Shown here piece after piece: positions 19,496 through 31,249 of a stretch of DNA of 64,000 nucleotides (positions are counted from its first letter, which is position 1; every line of letters starts with the position of its first letter). The position numbers and the translations under genes are program-made. Source of the DNA: Blastomussa wellsi (taxonomy: Eukaryota > Cnidaria > Anthozoa > Scleractinia > Plerogyridae); NCBI GenBank assembly GCA_947652115.1, contig OX393563.1, forward strand, positions 25,137,935 through 25,201,934, read 5' to 3'. The notes beneath the pieces were generated by a model, which was given only the letters and a program-made list of their open reading frames with translations, did no database searches and had not been told where the DNA came from.

Positions 19496-22008
19496 CGAAG
19501 ACGAAGACGAAGCATTCGTTTATGAGGTATTTAAGGTTTATAGTCCACTTGCTTCTATTTGTAGCATATTTAATGAAACAAACAAATTCAAAGAAATTCA
19601 AAATGGCGGATCAGATGATCCAAAATAATGACAACCAATAAATGTATTTTATTACACTCGAGAATCTGGTCAGACACGTTGCTGTTAGAGGGTTTGAGGT
19701 TTTCAACTCAATCGTGATGGAAATATCGATCAAATACTATTTTAGCTAATAATTATTTCAAATAGAAATATATATGTGACGTCATCATAAAGGACATCAT
19801 ATTACTTAATCTACAACGTTTGGATGCAGGAGACCACCCAACGAAGAATAAAATTGCCCCGGGGGTACTTCTCTATAAAAATGATGGGGGTGCTCGTCGT
19901 ACCTTTTAGGGGGTAAAATTGATGTAGTTTAACTCTATTAATAACTCATGTTAGGCTTCTTTATTTGCTTTATGGTATAGATTTTATGGGCTTAGCTTTG
20001 AGTAAAAACAAAACACGCACGATCGATAAATTGAAGAAATTTAATTTCGCTTCATCTACTTTCCTCTCGGACTTAGAAGCTTCCTCGACAGAATTTGACA
20101 GCTTGATTCAAAATTTTGTCGGAAATTTCTTCATAGAAAATGTTCTCCGCCATCTCTTGCGAATTTTCACTAGAGCAAAGCTGACGAATAACAATAAAAC
20201 ACGCTTTTCTGTGTTTTATACTCTGATAAAACATGGGATTTTGACCAATCAGAGCGCACGCAAAATCGTGTCTGTATTATAATCTCTTATATAAATGTAT
20301 GTTTTTAGAGTATTTCAGTGAAATATTCGTGATTTGGTTAAATCCTACCTTTTCTATGACCCGTCGAAAGGGGCGATAATTTGGCATGGCCCAGTACCGA
20401 GAAATGGGATCTGGGACGAGCTGGAGGTGAGACGTTATTTCGGGAACCGCTGCAGAGCCTTGAAAGGAAATTACAGTAAAAACCCGCAAGAAAGAACCTA
20501 TCTTTTAAGAACTTGCTAGGCTAAAATTTGCCAGGTTCTTCTTTTCTGAATCAAAGATAAAAATTCACTAGTTTGGGACCACACACTGTTAATGCTGAAA
20601 AAGCATGTAATGTTATGTACAATGGTAAGACGTCCACATCGCCATTTATATGGTAAGCACTAAATAAATACTTTTTATGCTAACTTTATGTACGGAGTAG
20701 GCTGAAAACCACTACATTTGAAAGCTTAAGTGAAAATAATTTCTTAAGAAAATAAGAGCCCATTTAAGAACCTAAAGTAGCCTAAATGTTTGTTACATAC
20801 CTTTTATGTAAGAACCTTTTCAGCCTAACTTCTGAAAATGCAGGTTTTTACTGCAGTCGATATCACACAACAATCTGCGAAATCGTACCACGCAATTCCG
20901 ACACGTTACGTCACAACACGTGACTAGACTAGACCCATGCCCCTTGCTACAGCACACACAAAAAAGACAATTTAACCAAATCGATTTATAACTTTTTATT
21001 TTATCAGAACAACTACATTTACCAAGATATTTCAACTTACGCATTAAAACAAAACTTGGCTAGGTGCACTTTAAGCACGAACGCAGACATAATTATAATC
21101 ACAGAAGAACAAAGTGCTTGTTACAGGGGGGGGGGGGGGTGAATAGGTTCGCGGATGAACGGATTTAGCCTTAAAAAGTACACGGATTTCGGATTTCAGC
21201 GAAAAATTAAGCGGATTCGCGGATTTCAATAATGCAGTGTATCACGGATTAACTGATAATTTTAGCTCGGATTCCGGACTCTTCATGCCATGAAGTTCGT
21301 ATCGTGGCCTTGGCGTGTCTTCAATCCTGGTCCCAATGTTCTCGTTTTGTCCATTTTCTGTTTGCACGAGACCCAAGCCACCACATTAGAACTGCCGCAA
21401 AAAGAAGCAATGAAACGAAACCTCTTGAAAATTTTTGCCCGAAAACAACGTCTACTGTCCATTCAGTGAAGCTATAACATAGAAAGTTTTCAAGGAATAC
21501 GGATGCGGATTTGAACGAAAATAGTGGCGGATTAACGGATTTGGCCAAAAAATAGCACGGATTGGCGGTTCGCGTACCCCTATTCATCTCCTCGTTTTAG
21601 CTATTTTAACTTTTCATCAAGTCACTTAAACTTTCCTTCTCTACCTACTAGGGATTCCTTGACACCAGTATCGTGTTCAGTGAGATAACATAACCAGGAA
21701 TTTCTGTTGCTAACGATCGTTTTAAAGTGAATATCAACGCTAGAACATGACATATCGGATACATACTCTCGCTATTATCAAGTATAATGTAAATTTCTGA
21801 GTTATAAGAAAGAATATATAGAAGTGTGAAAAAGAAAAAGAAAAATGTCACCTAATTATTATAAATATTTCTTCCCGACTGGAGTCCACCTGGCTCTTTC
21901 GAGATGGTCTCCTTTCTTCGATCAAAAGCATTTCATAAATCACGCATCCCAGCTTCTCTCTTCTTCTAGTTTCCAAATGCCGATCGCATCGCTCACGACT
22001 TCTCTGCG
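19496..22008. other. Intergenic region downstream of the DED-NB-ARC gene
   Basis: It contains the element at 21120-21590 and AT-rich sequence. Open frames at 19965-20282, 20277-20519 and 20820-21044 lack splice signals or similarity. They look like chance frames in repeats with self-similar words such as TAAGAACCT. Confidence 0.5.
21120..21590. mobile_element. ~470-bp dispersed element with internal CGGATT repeats
   Basis: It begins in a G run followed by GTGAATAGG and ends CCCCTATTCATC, giving short inverted termini. Near each end are many CGGATT words. The block ACGGATTTRGCC..AAAAAATAGCACGGATT occurs directly repeated at both sides, and the middle is unique. It resembles a non-autonomous repeat with subterminal iterations. 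Confidence 0.45.
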
Positions 22009-25000
22009 TTATTTCTTTGAGTCATCTTTGCAGCGCAGTCTCGCCGACACGTCTGCTATTTTGTTCCGAGTTTCGGTGGTGTTTTTATGCTTTGGGCCTA
22101 AAAGTTCTGTTTGTATTTCAATAGCCTTTTCAAGCTCCTCCTTAGCCGATGAGAATTCCCCACGAACAACTAAAACATCGCTGAGAAAGACGTGCGAGCG
22201 AGCAGTATCCTGATGAAATCCTAACTGCCTCTTTCTCAATTCAAGAGCTTCCCTGAAATACATTTCAGCCTTGTCAACGTAACCACGTTCCACGTTTCCA
22301 GCCGCGAGGGCCTTGTACGAGTCAGCGATGTAGTGTAAGATTGAAGCAGTCCAGGGGTGGTCACCAAGCTGCTCTTTGTAAACTGGCAAGGTGTTCATTT
22401 TCCAAATTTCGATTGCTGTTTCATGGTCACCACAAAGTCGATAGCTATCTGAAAGAATTGTAAAGAAGTTAATTATAAATAAGACCCCCAACTGGCAACC
22501 ACACCTACTTTATTTTGTTATTTTAAGTCGAACGCTAGATTGTGGACACTGAAGTTTAAAATTTCAGACAAAAGTGCAATACATGATCGTGTATTCACTT
22601 CCCATCATTCGTATGTCATATATAATTGCTGCCGCAGCGAGCAAGCATGAAGCGAACGAGCGAGGCAGCTCTCTAATCGGCATAAGATTACATATAGGGG
22701 CTTGCAATCACTTTTTTACGAAACGCAAGGAATTCTGGTCGGCGGTAATATCAAAGGTGCAAGGAACTGTGGTTATGCGCAAATGGAAGATTTAGGATGC
22801 GCAGTGGTATGTGCGTGAGAAGATGACTTAGCGTGTGCAGTCGATTACACCAAAGTAGGTTACGCAAATATCGGCTCCATTATCAGACTATTTTTGCCGT
22901 CTCTTGCTAACCAATGGTTATTTGTCGTTCAGCTTGAATTTTGGTTTCTTTTGCAGTTAAGAAATACGTTTATCAGATGAAATGTACCTTTCTTTGGTCA
23001 AGTCCAAATTTTCCGTTTCGTTCTTGATCGATCGGCTGATTGCTGGAGGGAAAGAACATAACACGTGCATTCCGGGCTCAACATCCCAGACATGTGTTAT
23101 GCTTGAAAACAACTCGGTGATTTGAACTTATTTTATTTTGGATTTTTAAAAACTGGAAGAAACAAACTATCCAGATATTCGCTGGGTAAAATACGAGATT
23201 CTTGGAATCATAGGAAAGCATGAGCAAAGGTCACGAAAGCACTACTAAAACGCTGCTGTCGAAAATTGTCCGTAAAACCTTGGGTTTTGACTCCTTGTGA
23301 TCGGCCGTTTCAAATCCGGCCCTTCTGGCGATGCGAGTTTCGATTTACTATAGAAGCTGTCTTGTGATAATTTCTTTCACGCACACAACATGCAAATTTA
23401 TGTAATCATTGCGCTGTTATTATCGAAAGGAAGAAAGTGTTCATCTTTGCTGGTGTCTTTATTTTAGATTTTTGATAATGCTTTAACTCAAGTTTTGTAT
23501 TTGTAATGGAGTAATAAATTTTAGCGGTTTCGATTTAAAAGCAATTTTGAGTTTGCTTGGCCGCTCGCACACAAGCCTGAAAAACAACAACGTGCAAATT
23601 CAACGCACTGTCTGTTGTGAACTCAAAATATCCCGTGAAGCACTTTACGCAAGCGCTTTTTCCTGGTGTCTTTATTTTCAATTTTGAGATTGCTTTCATT
23701 CACGTTTCGTATTTGTGACGAACGCAATATCGATTCAAGTTTGCTCGCACGTAAAACGAGCAAATTCAATGCGCTGTCTGTCAGCTCAAATGCAAAATGA
23801 AAATTTTATCACAAGTTACTATAAGCAAACCTAACGTTGCGAACAAAACATCAATTGCTCGACTAAATCTTCGAACTTTTGTTGAATAACCAGTGAAAAC
23901 ACTCTCGAGAAATTTATCTTTTTCACAAGATAATTTTTCCCGTAATTTATGCTAAAATTTCCGTTTTATTGAGTCTCTCATGATCATAGTTTGTAATTTT
24001 ACAACATTGATAGTTACTGTTAAGAGGCATCAGTTATATCAACAGCGAAATGTTGATCTCAGCTGACAACAAATGCTTGTTTTATGGTTTTATTAAATAG
24101 TTTTTTCTGTACTGTCCTTTGCAGAATGTTGATACTTGGGGGGCCGTTCAAATTTTTATGGAAGACGGGTGGCATAAGATGGGGAGCTTGACAGTAAATG
24201 TGCCTTACGCTTCAGATGTGACTTCGAATTAGCATAGTTGTAAGAATGGAATCTCACGTCTCTTCATTGTTCCAAGCAGACAAGATAGTACAGTTCATAA
24301 AGTTACTGCTAGCACAGTTATTTCGTCCTCCCCTTTGGCAGTATTTTTACCATTTAGGTATACTGGTCATATTCATATAACACCTAACTTTGGAAAATTG
24401 TGCGCAAAAAGTCCGAACATTTCTAATCAATTTGAAATTAAACATTCTGAAAATTACCGAAGATTGACTAAGATTTCGTAGAGGGATTCGAGGATATCAC
24501 CAACATTTTTCGTTCAGACGTAAAGCGTATGATAATTCGCATGCTTAATTGGAAACTCACTGCGATTATCATTTCTCACTTTCAATCTTTGTGCTCAAAC
24601 TCATTAATAATTCATCACATTAAAACAAAGGAAACCAGAACCGTAACCCGTTTGAAAATGTGATCTTAATTAACACAGATTTTTACGATTTTATTCCTTC
24701 GTTTTCTCCGTAGATTTTGTTTCGATTGAGAAGATATATCAAACACTCGAGACAGTGTTTCATCACATTTCCAAACACCTCGAAGTTCGTCAAAAATATT
24801 CCGCTGCGCGTCGTATTTTCACCTCTCCTCTATCAAACACTCGAAACACTCTCTCGAGTGTTTGAGATATTACTTCAATAATTTAATCATTTAAGTAAAT
24901 TAACGATGCTAGCAATAATGTCTTCACACGTAAAGTTATAGTTATAAATTGCTTTTTCTCAGTTGTGAATTAAAATATATTTCTTTTCAAGGCTACGCGG

Positions 25001-28000
25001 CTGGCTCCCTACCCTGGGTGCCAGAGGCTTTTCACGCGCGGTTTCCGGTTTCGGCCTTTGTTTTGACCCGCGCGCGGCCTCGGCCGCCGAAGCGAAGTTC
25101 CCCTTTGCCGCGAGAAAACCTCTGGTACCCAGGGTACTGGCTCCCTTTTTAAGGGATATTCTAATATGTCAGATACGAAGCGATTTCTTTACTCACTTCC
25201 AAGATCACAATAACCAGCCGCAACATACAGTGGAACTCCTAGATCTTCTCTCATGTCGATTGCGTTTTGGATTAACAAACGGCCTTTCTTTTCTTCTCCC
25301 TACAATACAACGAATTTTAGAAGATTAGCATCTCAAAAATTATTCGTTTCTCAAAAAGCTTCTGATCAATAGTACATGGCATTACTTTGTTCCTTACTAC
25401 TAACAGAAACGCCCCACTTGCTCGGGATAGCAGTTCAAGTTTTGTGTAATTTACGAAACCCGAGTGAAGGCTTACACAACACGGTGATGTTTAGCACGAC
25501 ATACAATCCTTCACATTTTCTTACCATCAATTCAATCAATTTGGATTAACTAGTAGTCTTTGGAAAATATAAGTTTGAATGTTGATAAATAAAACATGAC
25601 TTCGCCTGCCCCACTCCTGTACTCCACACACTTCCGGCCGCACTTCCCGGTCTCAGACAAAGTTATATATCCACCCCTTTGTACCCCTGTTATATTCCCA
25701 TATCCCTCGCGAAGGTTTTATTTGGTTGCTTACCTGAAGTACGAAACACATCCCAAGTTTACTGATGGTGTGCGCATGCGTCTGACACCTCTGCTCTTTC
25801 TCCGGTAATGTCCTGCGGATATCATGTGCTTCCTGGAACGCGTCTAGCGTTACCCGGCTACCCTCAGGGTCGTCCTTGCTGTGAGAGACATCACAGAGCC
25901 GACGGAACCCAAGAGAGTTTAAACTCTCTGCTTGCCTCTTCTTATCACTGGAAGTCTTGGCAATGTCACAGCACTTCCTGTATAGTTTTGTACACTCGCT
26001 GGGCGGTGTTAAAACTTTAGCCAAGAAATCAAGCACTTCAGTACTGTTTACTACGTCTATGGCGAATTCTGCCTGATCTGTTTCACGTGCGTCTTCCAAA
26101 CAGCTTGTCATTGCCTCCATGATATTTGCTTTCTGCTCTCTAAATTTTTTGATGGCATTCAAAGCTGAATTCTTGCTAATGAAGTTTCTACTTAGCTTTT
26201 GCAGCAGTTCTAGATAATGGCAGTTAAACTTGCGCTGAGCATCGCGTCCTACACCAATCATGTTTAAGGAGCCTCTCTCTGCTCTGCAGTAGGCTTGGAC
26301 CAAAGGATGTATATTAAACCTCAGCTCATTTACCTTTTGGAGGAGGCAACATTGGACCATTTTTGTCTTCACCGTCTGAAGCTGAAGCTGGTCTTCAAAA
26401 AGAAACTGAATGTCCTCGGGAGAGAAAGACGATGGGAAAACGGAAAGAATAACAAGATGTTTTATTAAGTCGTTCTTGATCTTTCCAATGAACCTACCCA
26501 GTGCATTATAAACCTCTGTTGCATTTGACTTAATGAGTCTTATGGGATTCTCTCTAAGTTCTTGGATTAAAACCTCAGGGTTGAAATCATTGTTAAGCAG
26601 GCAGGCACAGTTGATAAGAAGCAGTGGTATTCCACGACAAAGCCCACCAAGTTCGGTGATATGCTCGTCACTACAAATAGCAACCAAGTTTCGAAGTAAT
26701 TTAGTAGACTGGGCAACGCCCAAAGGCTTAAGATGGAACTTGTGTATGTCAGCTGAAACAAAGCCCACATCCTTCTGTGTTGTGATTAGTAACTGTACCT
26801 TTGGCACAGATTTCACCAGCCACTCAACAAAGCCATCAAAGTCTTTACCCTGTACGTTTTCTGTGTTGTCTAGTACGATAACAGTGTCTTCTTGAAGCTC
26901 TGATAGTTTGCGCTGCGCCTGTGATACCAAATCATCGCTTACGGACCAGCGCCGACTGCTTAAACGATTTAAGATTTCAGCACAGATATTAACCAGCTTG
27001 TCCTGCCTTTCGACGTATATAACGTTTCGGTCACCTTCTGTCTTCAACAAATGGCTAACACGAATTGCTAGTTCCGTCTTGCCCATTCCCGGCGGTGAAA
27101 CAACGAGGACCATGCGAGATGAATCTGTCCCAAGTTCCTTCATGATTTCATCCACGTCCGCTTCTCTCCCTATAAAGTGTGCTGTTAGATAGGGTAGAAT
27201 TCCGGGTTTACCGACTCCAGGTGACGATGGTGAGCAGGGTTGAACTGAAATGGTAAAATAAACGACATGTAATATATCAAACACGAGAGACAGTGTTTCA
27301 TCGGGATATCCAAACACCGAGAAGAGATTTGAAAATACGACGCACAGCGGAGTATTGTTAGCGAGCTTCGAGGTGTTTGGATAGCCGATGAAACACTGTC
27401 TCCAGTGTTCAATATATCTTCCCAACTGAAACAAAAACTAAGAAGTAAACGGAGAAATAAAATCGTCAAAATCTCTGCTAATTAAGATCGGGTATCCAAA
27501 CCTCCGTCACGGTCATAATATTATTTGTTTTATTAATGAGTCGGAGAAGCGTGTTTACAAGCTGCATCAGTGTTGAGGAGATTTTTTCAGTGTTTGGCCG
27601 CTGGTATAAGTATTACTGAGATTTTTGTTACATGGACAGAAATGGCGGAAGGACAGAAGAGTAAGGAAGGTGGAAGGCAGTTGGGGGATATTTTCTGGAA
27701 AGTCGTAGCCCCGGATGGGGGACTGGTGTGCTCTCTAATTAGACTACGAGTTTACATGTTATTGGCCGTTCCGGAGTTGCGCAAGGAACTGGGGCGAGTT
27801 TCAGATCTTCGTGCGCTTTGAACATTTTAGCCTTAAAATCGTCATTTCCAATCTGTTTCAATCTATTCAATCCTCAGTAGACTACGAGCAGTCCCTTTTT
27901 TTTCTTTGTAAGGGACTGCTCGCGATCGTAGTCTACATCCTCAGCCATTTTGAGGGTAATTTAGGTTGTAGAAGAAATTACTTCACTCAAAATATCGTCA

Positions 28001-30564
28001 CCTAGCTGCTTTAAATTTACTTTAGAAGGATAAGAAAACAAACGGCGGTTACAAATATTATCAATAGTCTCATCAATGGTCTTATTATACTATATTACTT
28101 GACGTTTCCTACGCTACAACATGCTTCTTCAGAAGTCACGGTTATAACTGTTCCAAAACATTTTAAAAAAATACAAAAATAAAGCGAGGCACTGGTGACA
28201 AGCTAACAAACAATAACAAAATCGATACTTCCGGTAGTTGATACTTCCGGTAGAGTCACTGGTCAATGGCGTTTCTTTAATTTTACACTGCAAGTCGGAC
28301 TTGCCATTAGCGAGGATTTCCTTCTAAAATTGAAATGTCCGAAGAACAAGAGTATGGGGGGAGGGGGGTCATCTAAACAATTGAGCTAAAAAAAATTGGA
28401 TGAGGACAGGGTCATTATATATTACAGATACAATCTATAAAATTCCAAAGCCCATCGCACCCCCCCCCCCCCCCTCCTCCACCCCATAAAAAATGAACGG
28501 TCTTTACATAGATGGCGTGATCTATACAGATGGCGTGACTCGGCCAGACTAACGCCAGCCACATTATCACGCACAAACCCAGTTGTGTCAGGTGCAGTTG
28601 TGTAGCAGCTGTCGAAAAGTGCTTTGTTTGGTATTGTAATCAGCTTCTATTGTTTTCAAGTCTAAGTCATTGTTTCAATTTTTTTGACCCGAGTGGAGCC
28701 ACTTTTTAAACAAATTGCCGCTCTGATCATTTGCGCATTGTGAATGATTGATTTTTCTTCAGTGATTCAAAAGAGGGAGAACGTACAAATTTCTCTTGAA
28801 GTAATAATGCAGGTGTCGCAGTGATATGTGTATCCCCGTGATATGTGTATCCCCGCACACATATCACTAGTGATATGTGTATCCCCTCCAATATGGCGGC
28901 CAGTGATATGTGTATCCCCCATCCCCCTCCCCTGCAAGAAATAATAATTACGGCTAGCTTCTGTCAATTGGACGGAAATAGGTGAACACAGATCAGAGAT
29001 GATTTTTTTCAAGGCAGCAACACTAGGAACCATTTATTTGCAACTGAGCCATCCTCGACAATCAATACTGTAAAGACACGACTCGTGATTCCGGCATGTC
29101 CATGTAAATAAAACGAAATGGATTTCATGCCTTGGCTGATAATAGTCTTATGGGTCAGTAGCAAACATCAAACAATATACTGGAAATATAAAAGAATCGA
29201 AATTGTCATTAAAACAAAAATATATCTTGGGGATACACATATCACTGGTGACTGCAATCGTAGTGATATGTGTATCCCCTGGCCTATCGGCGTGTAGCAA
29301 ATTACTAGCTACTAGCTTTTCTACTGGCTAGTACGTAAGAGCTAAAATATTCCATCTACTGACAGCAAATATTATTGATTCCAAATTATCACTGACAAAT
29401 TTAAAAGACTTTAACAAAAACTAGACAGACGACACCGCGGTTCCCAGGGGATACACATATCACTGAGATTGCCCGTTCAGTGATATGTGTATCCCCTTGT
29501 TAAAGCAAGCGCTCTTGTCTGTCCAGCAAAGCACTAGCTAAGTTTATATATGGCTAGTAAGTGTATTATTTATTCCAAATTAATAGACGGCAGACATCAC
29601 TGCGATCGCTTTTCTGTGATATGTGTATCCCCTGATATATCATTTCACTGAACGGCGATTGTAGTGATATGTGCATCCTCGCCTGTTTAGCCTAGTGCCA
29701 GTGACAATTTCGATCAATAAAATATTTCAAAATAGCACTCATAAGGTTAGTGGCCAGCAAACGTTATGTGATACGCTGGGATACACGGACTGAAAGGTGT
29801 AGCCGCCATGTTTTCCTTGAAGCCTTTGGAGGCCCGGGTACAAAGCTTCAGTGTTTTGTGTATCCCTACCGGGGATACACATATCACTAGTGATATGTGT
29901 GCGGGGATACACATATCACGGGGATACACATATCACTGCGACACAGGGAAATACCCCTTGATTTGCTTTCGATTCTATATCTACTGACCAAGTTACGCCT
30001 GGCACATGGTCTTCAGCTTCCATGTACATGTACTGAAAACTTTCCTACATATTGCATTTATTTCACTGACAGTATTTACTTCGAAAAGCCGGGCTTTTGA
30101 CGGTCCGACATTTCATTACTAAATGTAAAGTGTTAACATACAAATTAATGTACAACGGGGTATTCCGATCGCACGCGCGATCAATTGCAAACTTCTCGGC
30201 AACTGCAAAAAATTAGCTTTTCACAATAATTCACTCGCGCACACACAACAGATAACAAACGTAAGATATTCTTACCTCTCTCCCTGATCATATTGGCTAG
30301 CTGCTTTTTGCCACCAGCTTCCAGAAGCCGAATCAAGTAAGAGACATTGTCCGGCCAAATTATACCCCTTTCTCGTAGTAAACTTACGAACTCTCGTGGC
30401 TCGTTGATCCGATCAAGCTCTCCTCTTGGTAAATTGTTGTTTGGTTCCAGGCACAAAAATTTCATCCTTTCCAATTCTTCTTCTGTTATTTCATCAGCAA
30501 TGTTGAGTAAAAAAGCGTTGAACGCTTCGTAATTCGTAACAGTTTGTAACGGAGGCAACGCCAT
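22009..30564 (-). CDS. DED-NB-ARC-TPR receptor-like protein, paralogue A (780 aa)
   Basis: The exons on the minus strand are 30564-30276, 27244-25734, 25299-25197 and 22448-22009 (TAA). All joins keep phase (1, 0, 1) at GT-AG sites. Exon 1 encodes a death effector domain (about residues 10-95: FLLNIADEITEEELERMKFL, ISxxE-like PREFVSLL, YLIRLLEAGGKKQL). Exon 2 holds the NB-ARC ATPase: VSPPGMGKTELA (P-loop Lys152), DTVIVLDNTENV (Walker B Asp222), LLITTQ (sensor 1), CRGIPLLL (GxP) and FNIHPLVQAY (winged-helix His). TPRs of nephrocystin-3/kinesin-light-chain type fill the C-terminus (YVAAGYCDLGNSYRLCGDHE, GDHPWTASILHYIADSY). By family knowledge this is a cytosolic STAND switch that recruits DED proteins for caspase or NF-kB signalling. 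The ligand is unknown. Introns 1 and 3 are full of foldback elements. ATG 30564 is the first in frame. Confidence 0.85.
24660..24880. repeat. Foldback repeat in intron 3 of paralogue A (inverse of 27270-27490)
   Basis: It contains GAAGATATATCAAACACTCG, AGACAGTGTTTCATC and CCAAACACCTCGA, preceded by GATCTTAATTA and ACGATTTTAT. The same series lies in opposite orientation at 27270-27490, so one family is inserted twice in introns of the same gene. Confidence 0.75.
25001..25145. mobile_element. 127-bp MITE with perfect 9-bp target duplication
   Basis: The element 25010-25136 has termini TACCCTGGGTGCCAGAGGCT and, inversely, TACCCTGGGTACCAGAGGTT. It is flanked by CTGGCTCCC at 25001-25009 and again at 25137-25145. 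The centre is GC-rich. A 9-bp duplication fits Mutator-like elements. It lies about 50 bp from exon 3 of paralogue A. Confidence 0.85.
27270..27490. repeat. Palindromic repeat in intron 1 of paralogue A, next to the NB-ARC exon
   Basis: The core 27272-27420 has about 50-bp inverted arms (ATATATCAAACACGAGAGAC... against ATATATTGAACACTGGAGAC...), both containing AGTGTTTCATCGG and CCAAACACC. It begins about 25 bp upstream of the exon 2 acceptor, so it may influence splicing. Confidence 0.75.
27877..27936. repeat. Short hairpin repeat
   Basis: The arms GTAGACTACGAGCAGTCCCT (27877-27896) and the inverse within 27911-27936 (AGGGACTGCTCGcgatCGTAGTCTAC) flank a T-rich loop. Shorter AGACTGC..GCAGTCT palindromes at about 1807 and 2759 look related. 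Confidence 0.7.
28085..28260 (-). mobile_element. Possible Penelope-like 3' tail with hammerhead-like boxes
   Basis: On the minus strand, 28132-28101 reads CTGAAGA, a 17-nt spacer, then GAAACGTC: the two conserved boxes of the hammerhead ribozymes carried by Penelope-like elements, in the right order. The spacer does not form an obvious stem II, so the ribozyme is probably decayed. No coding part is recognisable. The assignment rests on these boxes alone. Confidence 0.35.
28810..29947. mobile_element. 1.13-kb iteron-rich foldback element in intron 1 of paralogue A
   Basis: The ends 28813-28886 and 29871-29944 are perfect 74-bp inverted repeats. Each arm is built from the 17-mer GTGATATGTGTATCCCC: two tandem copies, an inverted partial copy and one more copy. 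Exact 17-mers start at 28821, 28838, 28870, 28903, 29263, 29480 and 29616 (+) and at 29229, 29447, 29871, 29903 and 29920 (inverted); diverged copies are at 29664 and nearby. Two internal pairs (29229/29263, 29447/29480) diverge around 16-17-bp spacers. The outermost sequence is TGTCGCA...TGCGACA, flanked on both sides by CAGG, a possible 4-bp target duplication. No protein is encoded. Clustered subterminal iterons are typical transposase-binding sites, so a non-autonomous DNA transposon is the best guess. Confidence 0.8.
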
Positions 30565-31249
30565 GCTTGATGCCGGGCTTGGTGATCGATCAACCAAAAC
30601 GCGTTTTTGAATATTGATCGATGTATGAATGTATTCAGGGAGAAGGAAGAAGCACTTAGTATTCGGATACTCAGCATTGAAAGAGAGATCTTTGCACCTG
30701 GTATCGTTGCCAATGAAACGAAAATTCCCTTAGTCGAGGCATGTACAGGCCATATCTTTTCTCGGAATATACAAACTATGTAACACTACTCTAACCTTTG
30801 CAGCTCTCTGGCTCTCTGTCACGCTACGCTATCATTGCGTGACAGACGGGCCAAAACGTTGAACTGGACTACAGATCTCTCTGCACCTGCGATCATGCCC
30901 TTCCTCCCTACTTATCATCGCGGGGAAGGACGCCTGATCGCAGGTTATCTGCAGCTAGAGGCTTCAGTCCCGTTTTGACGTCGCAGTGGGGTAGGTACTG
31001 CCCGAGGGTGGAGTGGGGCCAGTTTGCAGAGTATGGCGAGCCCCCCGAGATCTCGTCGAGTTCTGCCATACTCTGCAAAGTTGGGTGGGGGTAATAATCT
31101 CCGATATATAAAATCTAATGAAGGTAGATGTAAAGTTTGCAATTGACATTCCTCTCCTTCCTCCACTGGAATACAACCGCACCCATGTATTTTCAACAGT
31201 CACAAAATTGACTGCGAAGCACTGACAATAATTAATCAGATAATAATAC

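Noticed and set aside
28767..29033. 88-codon minus-strand frame rich in DTHIT
   Set aside because: The peptide repeat is simply the translation of the 17-bp iteron of the foldback element.
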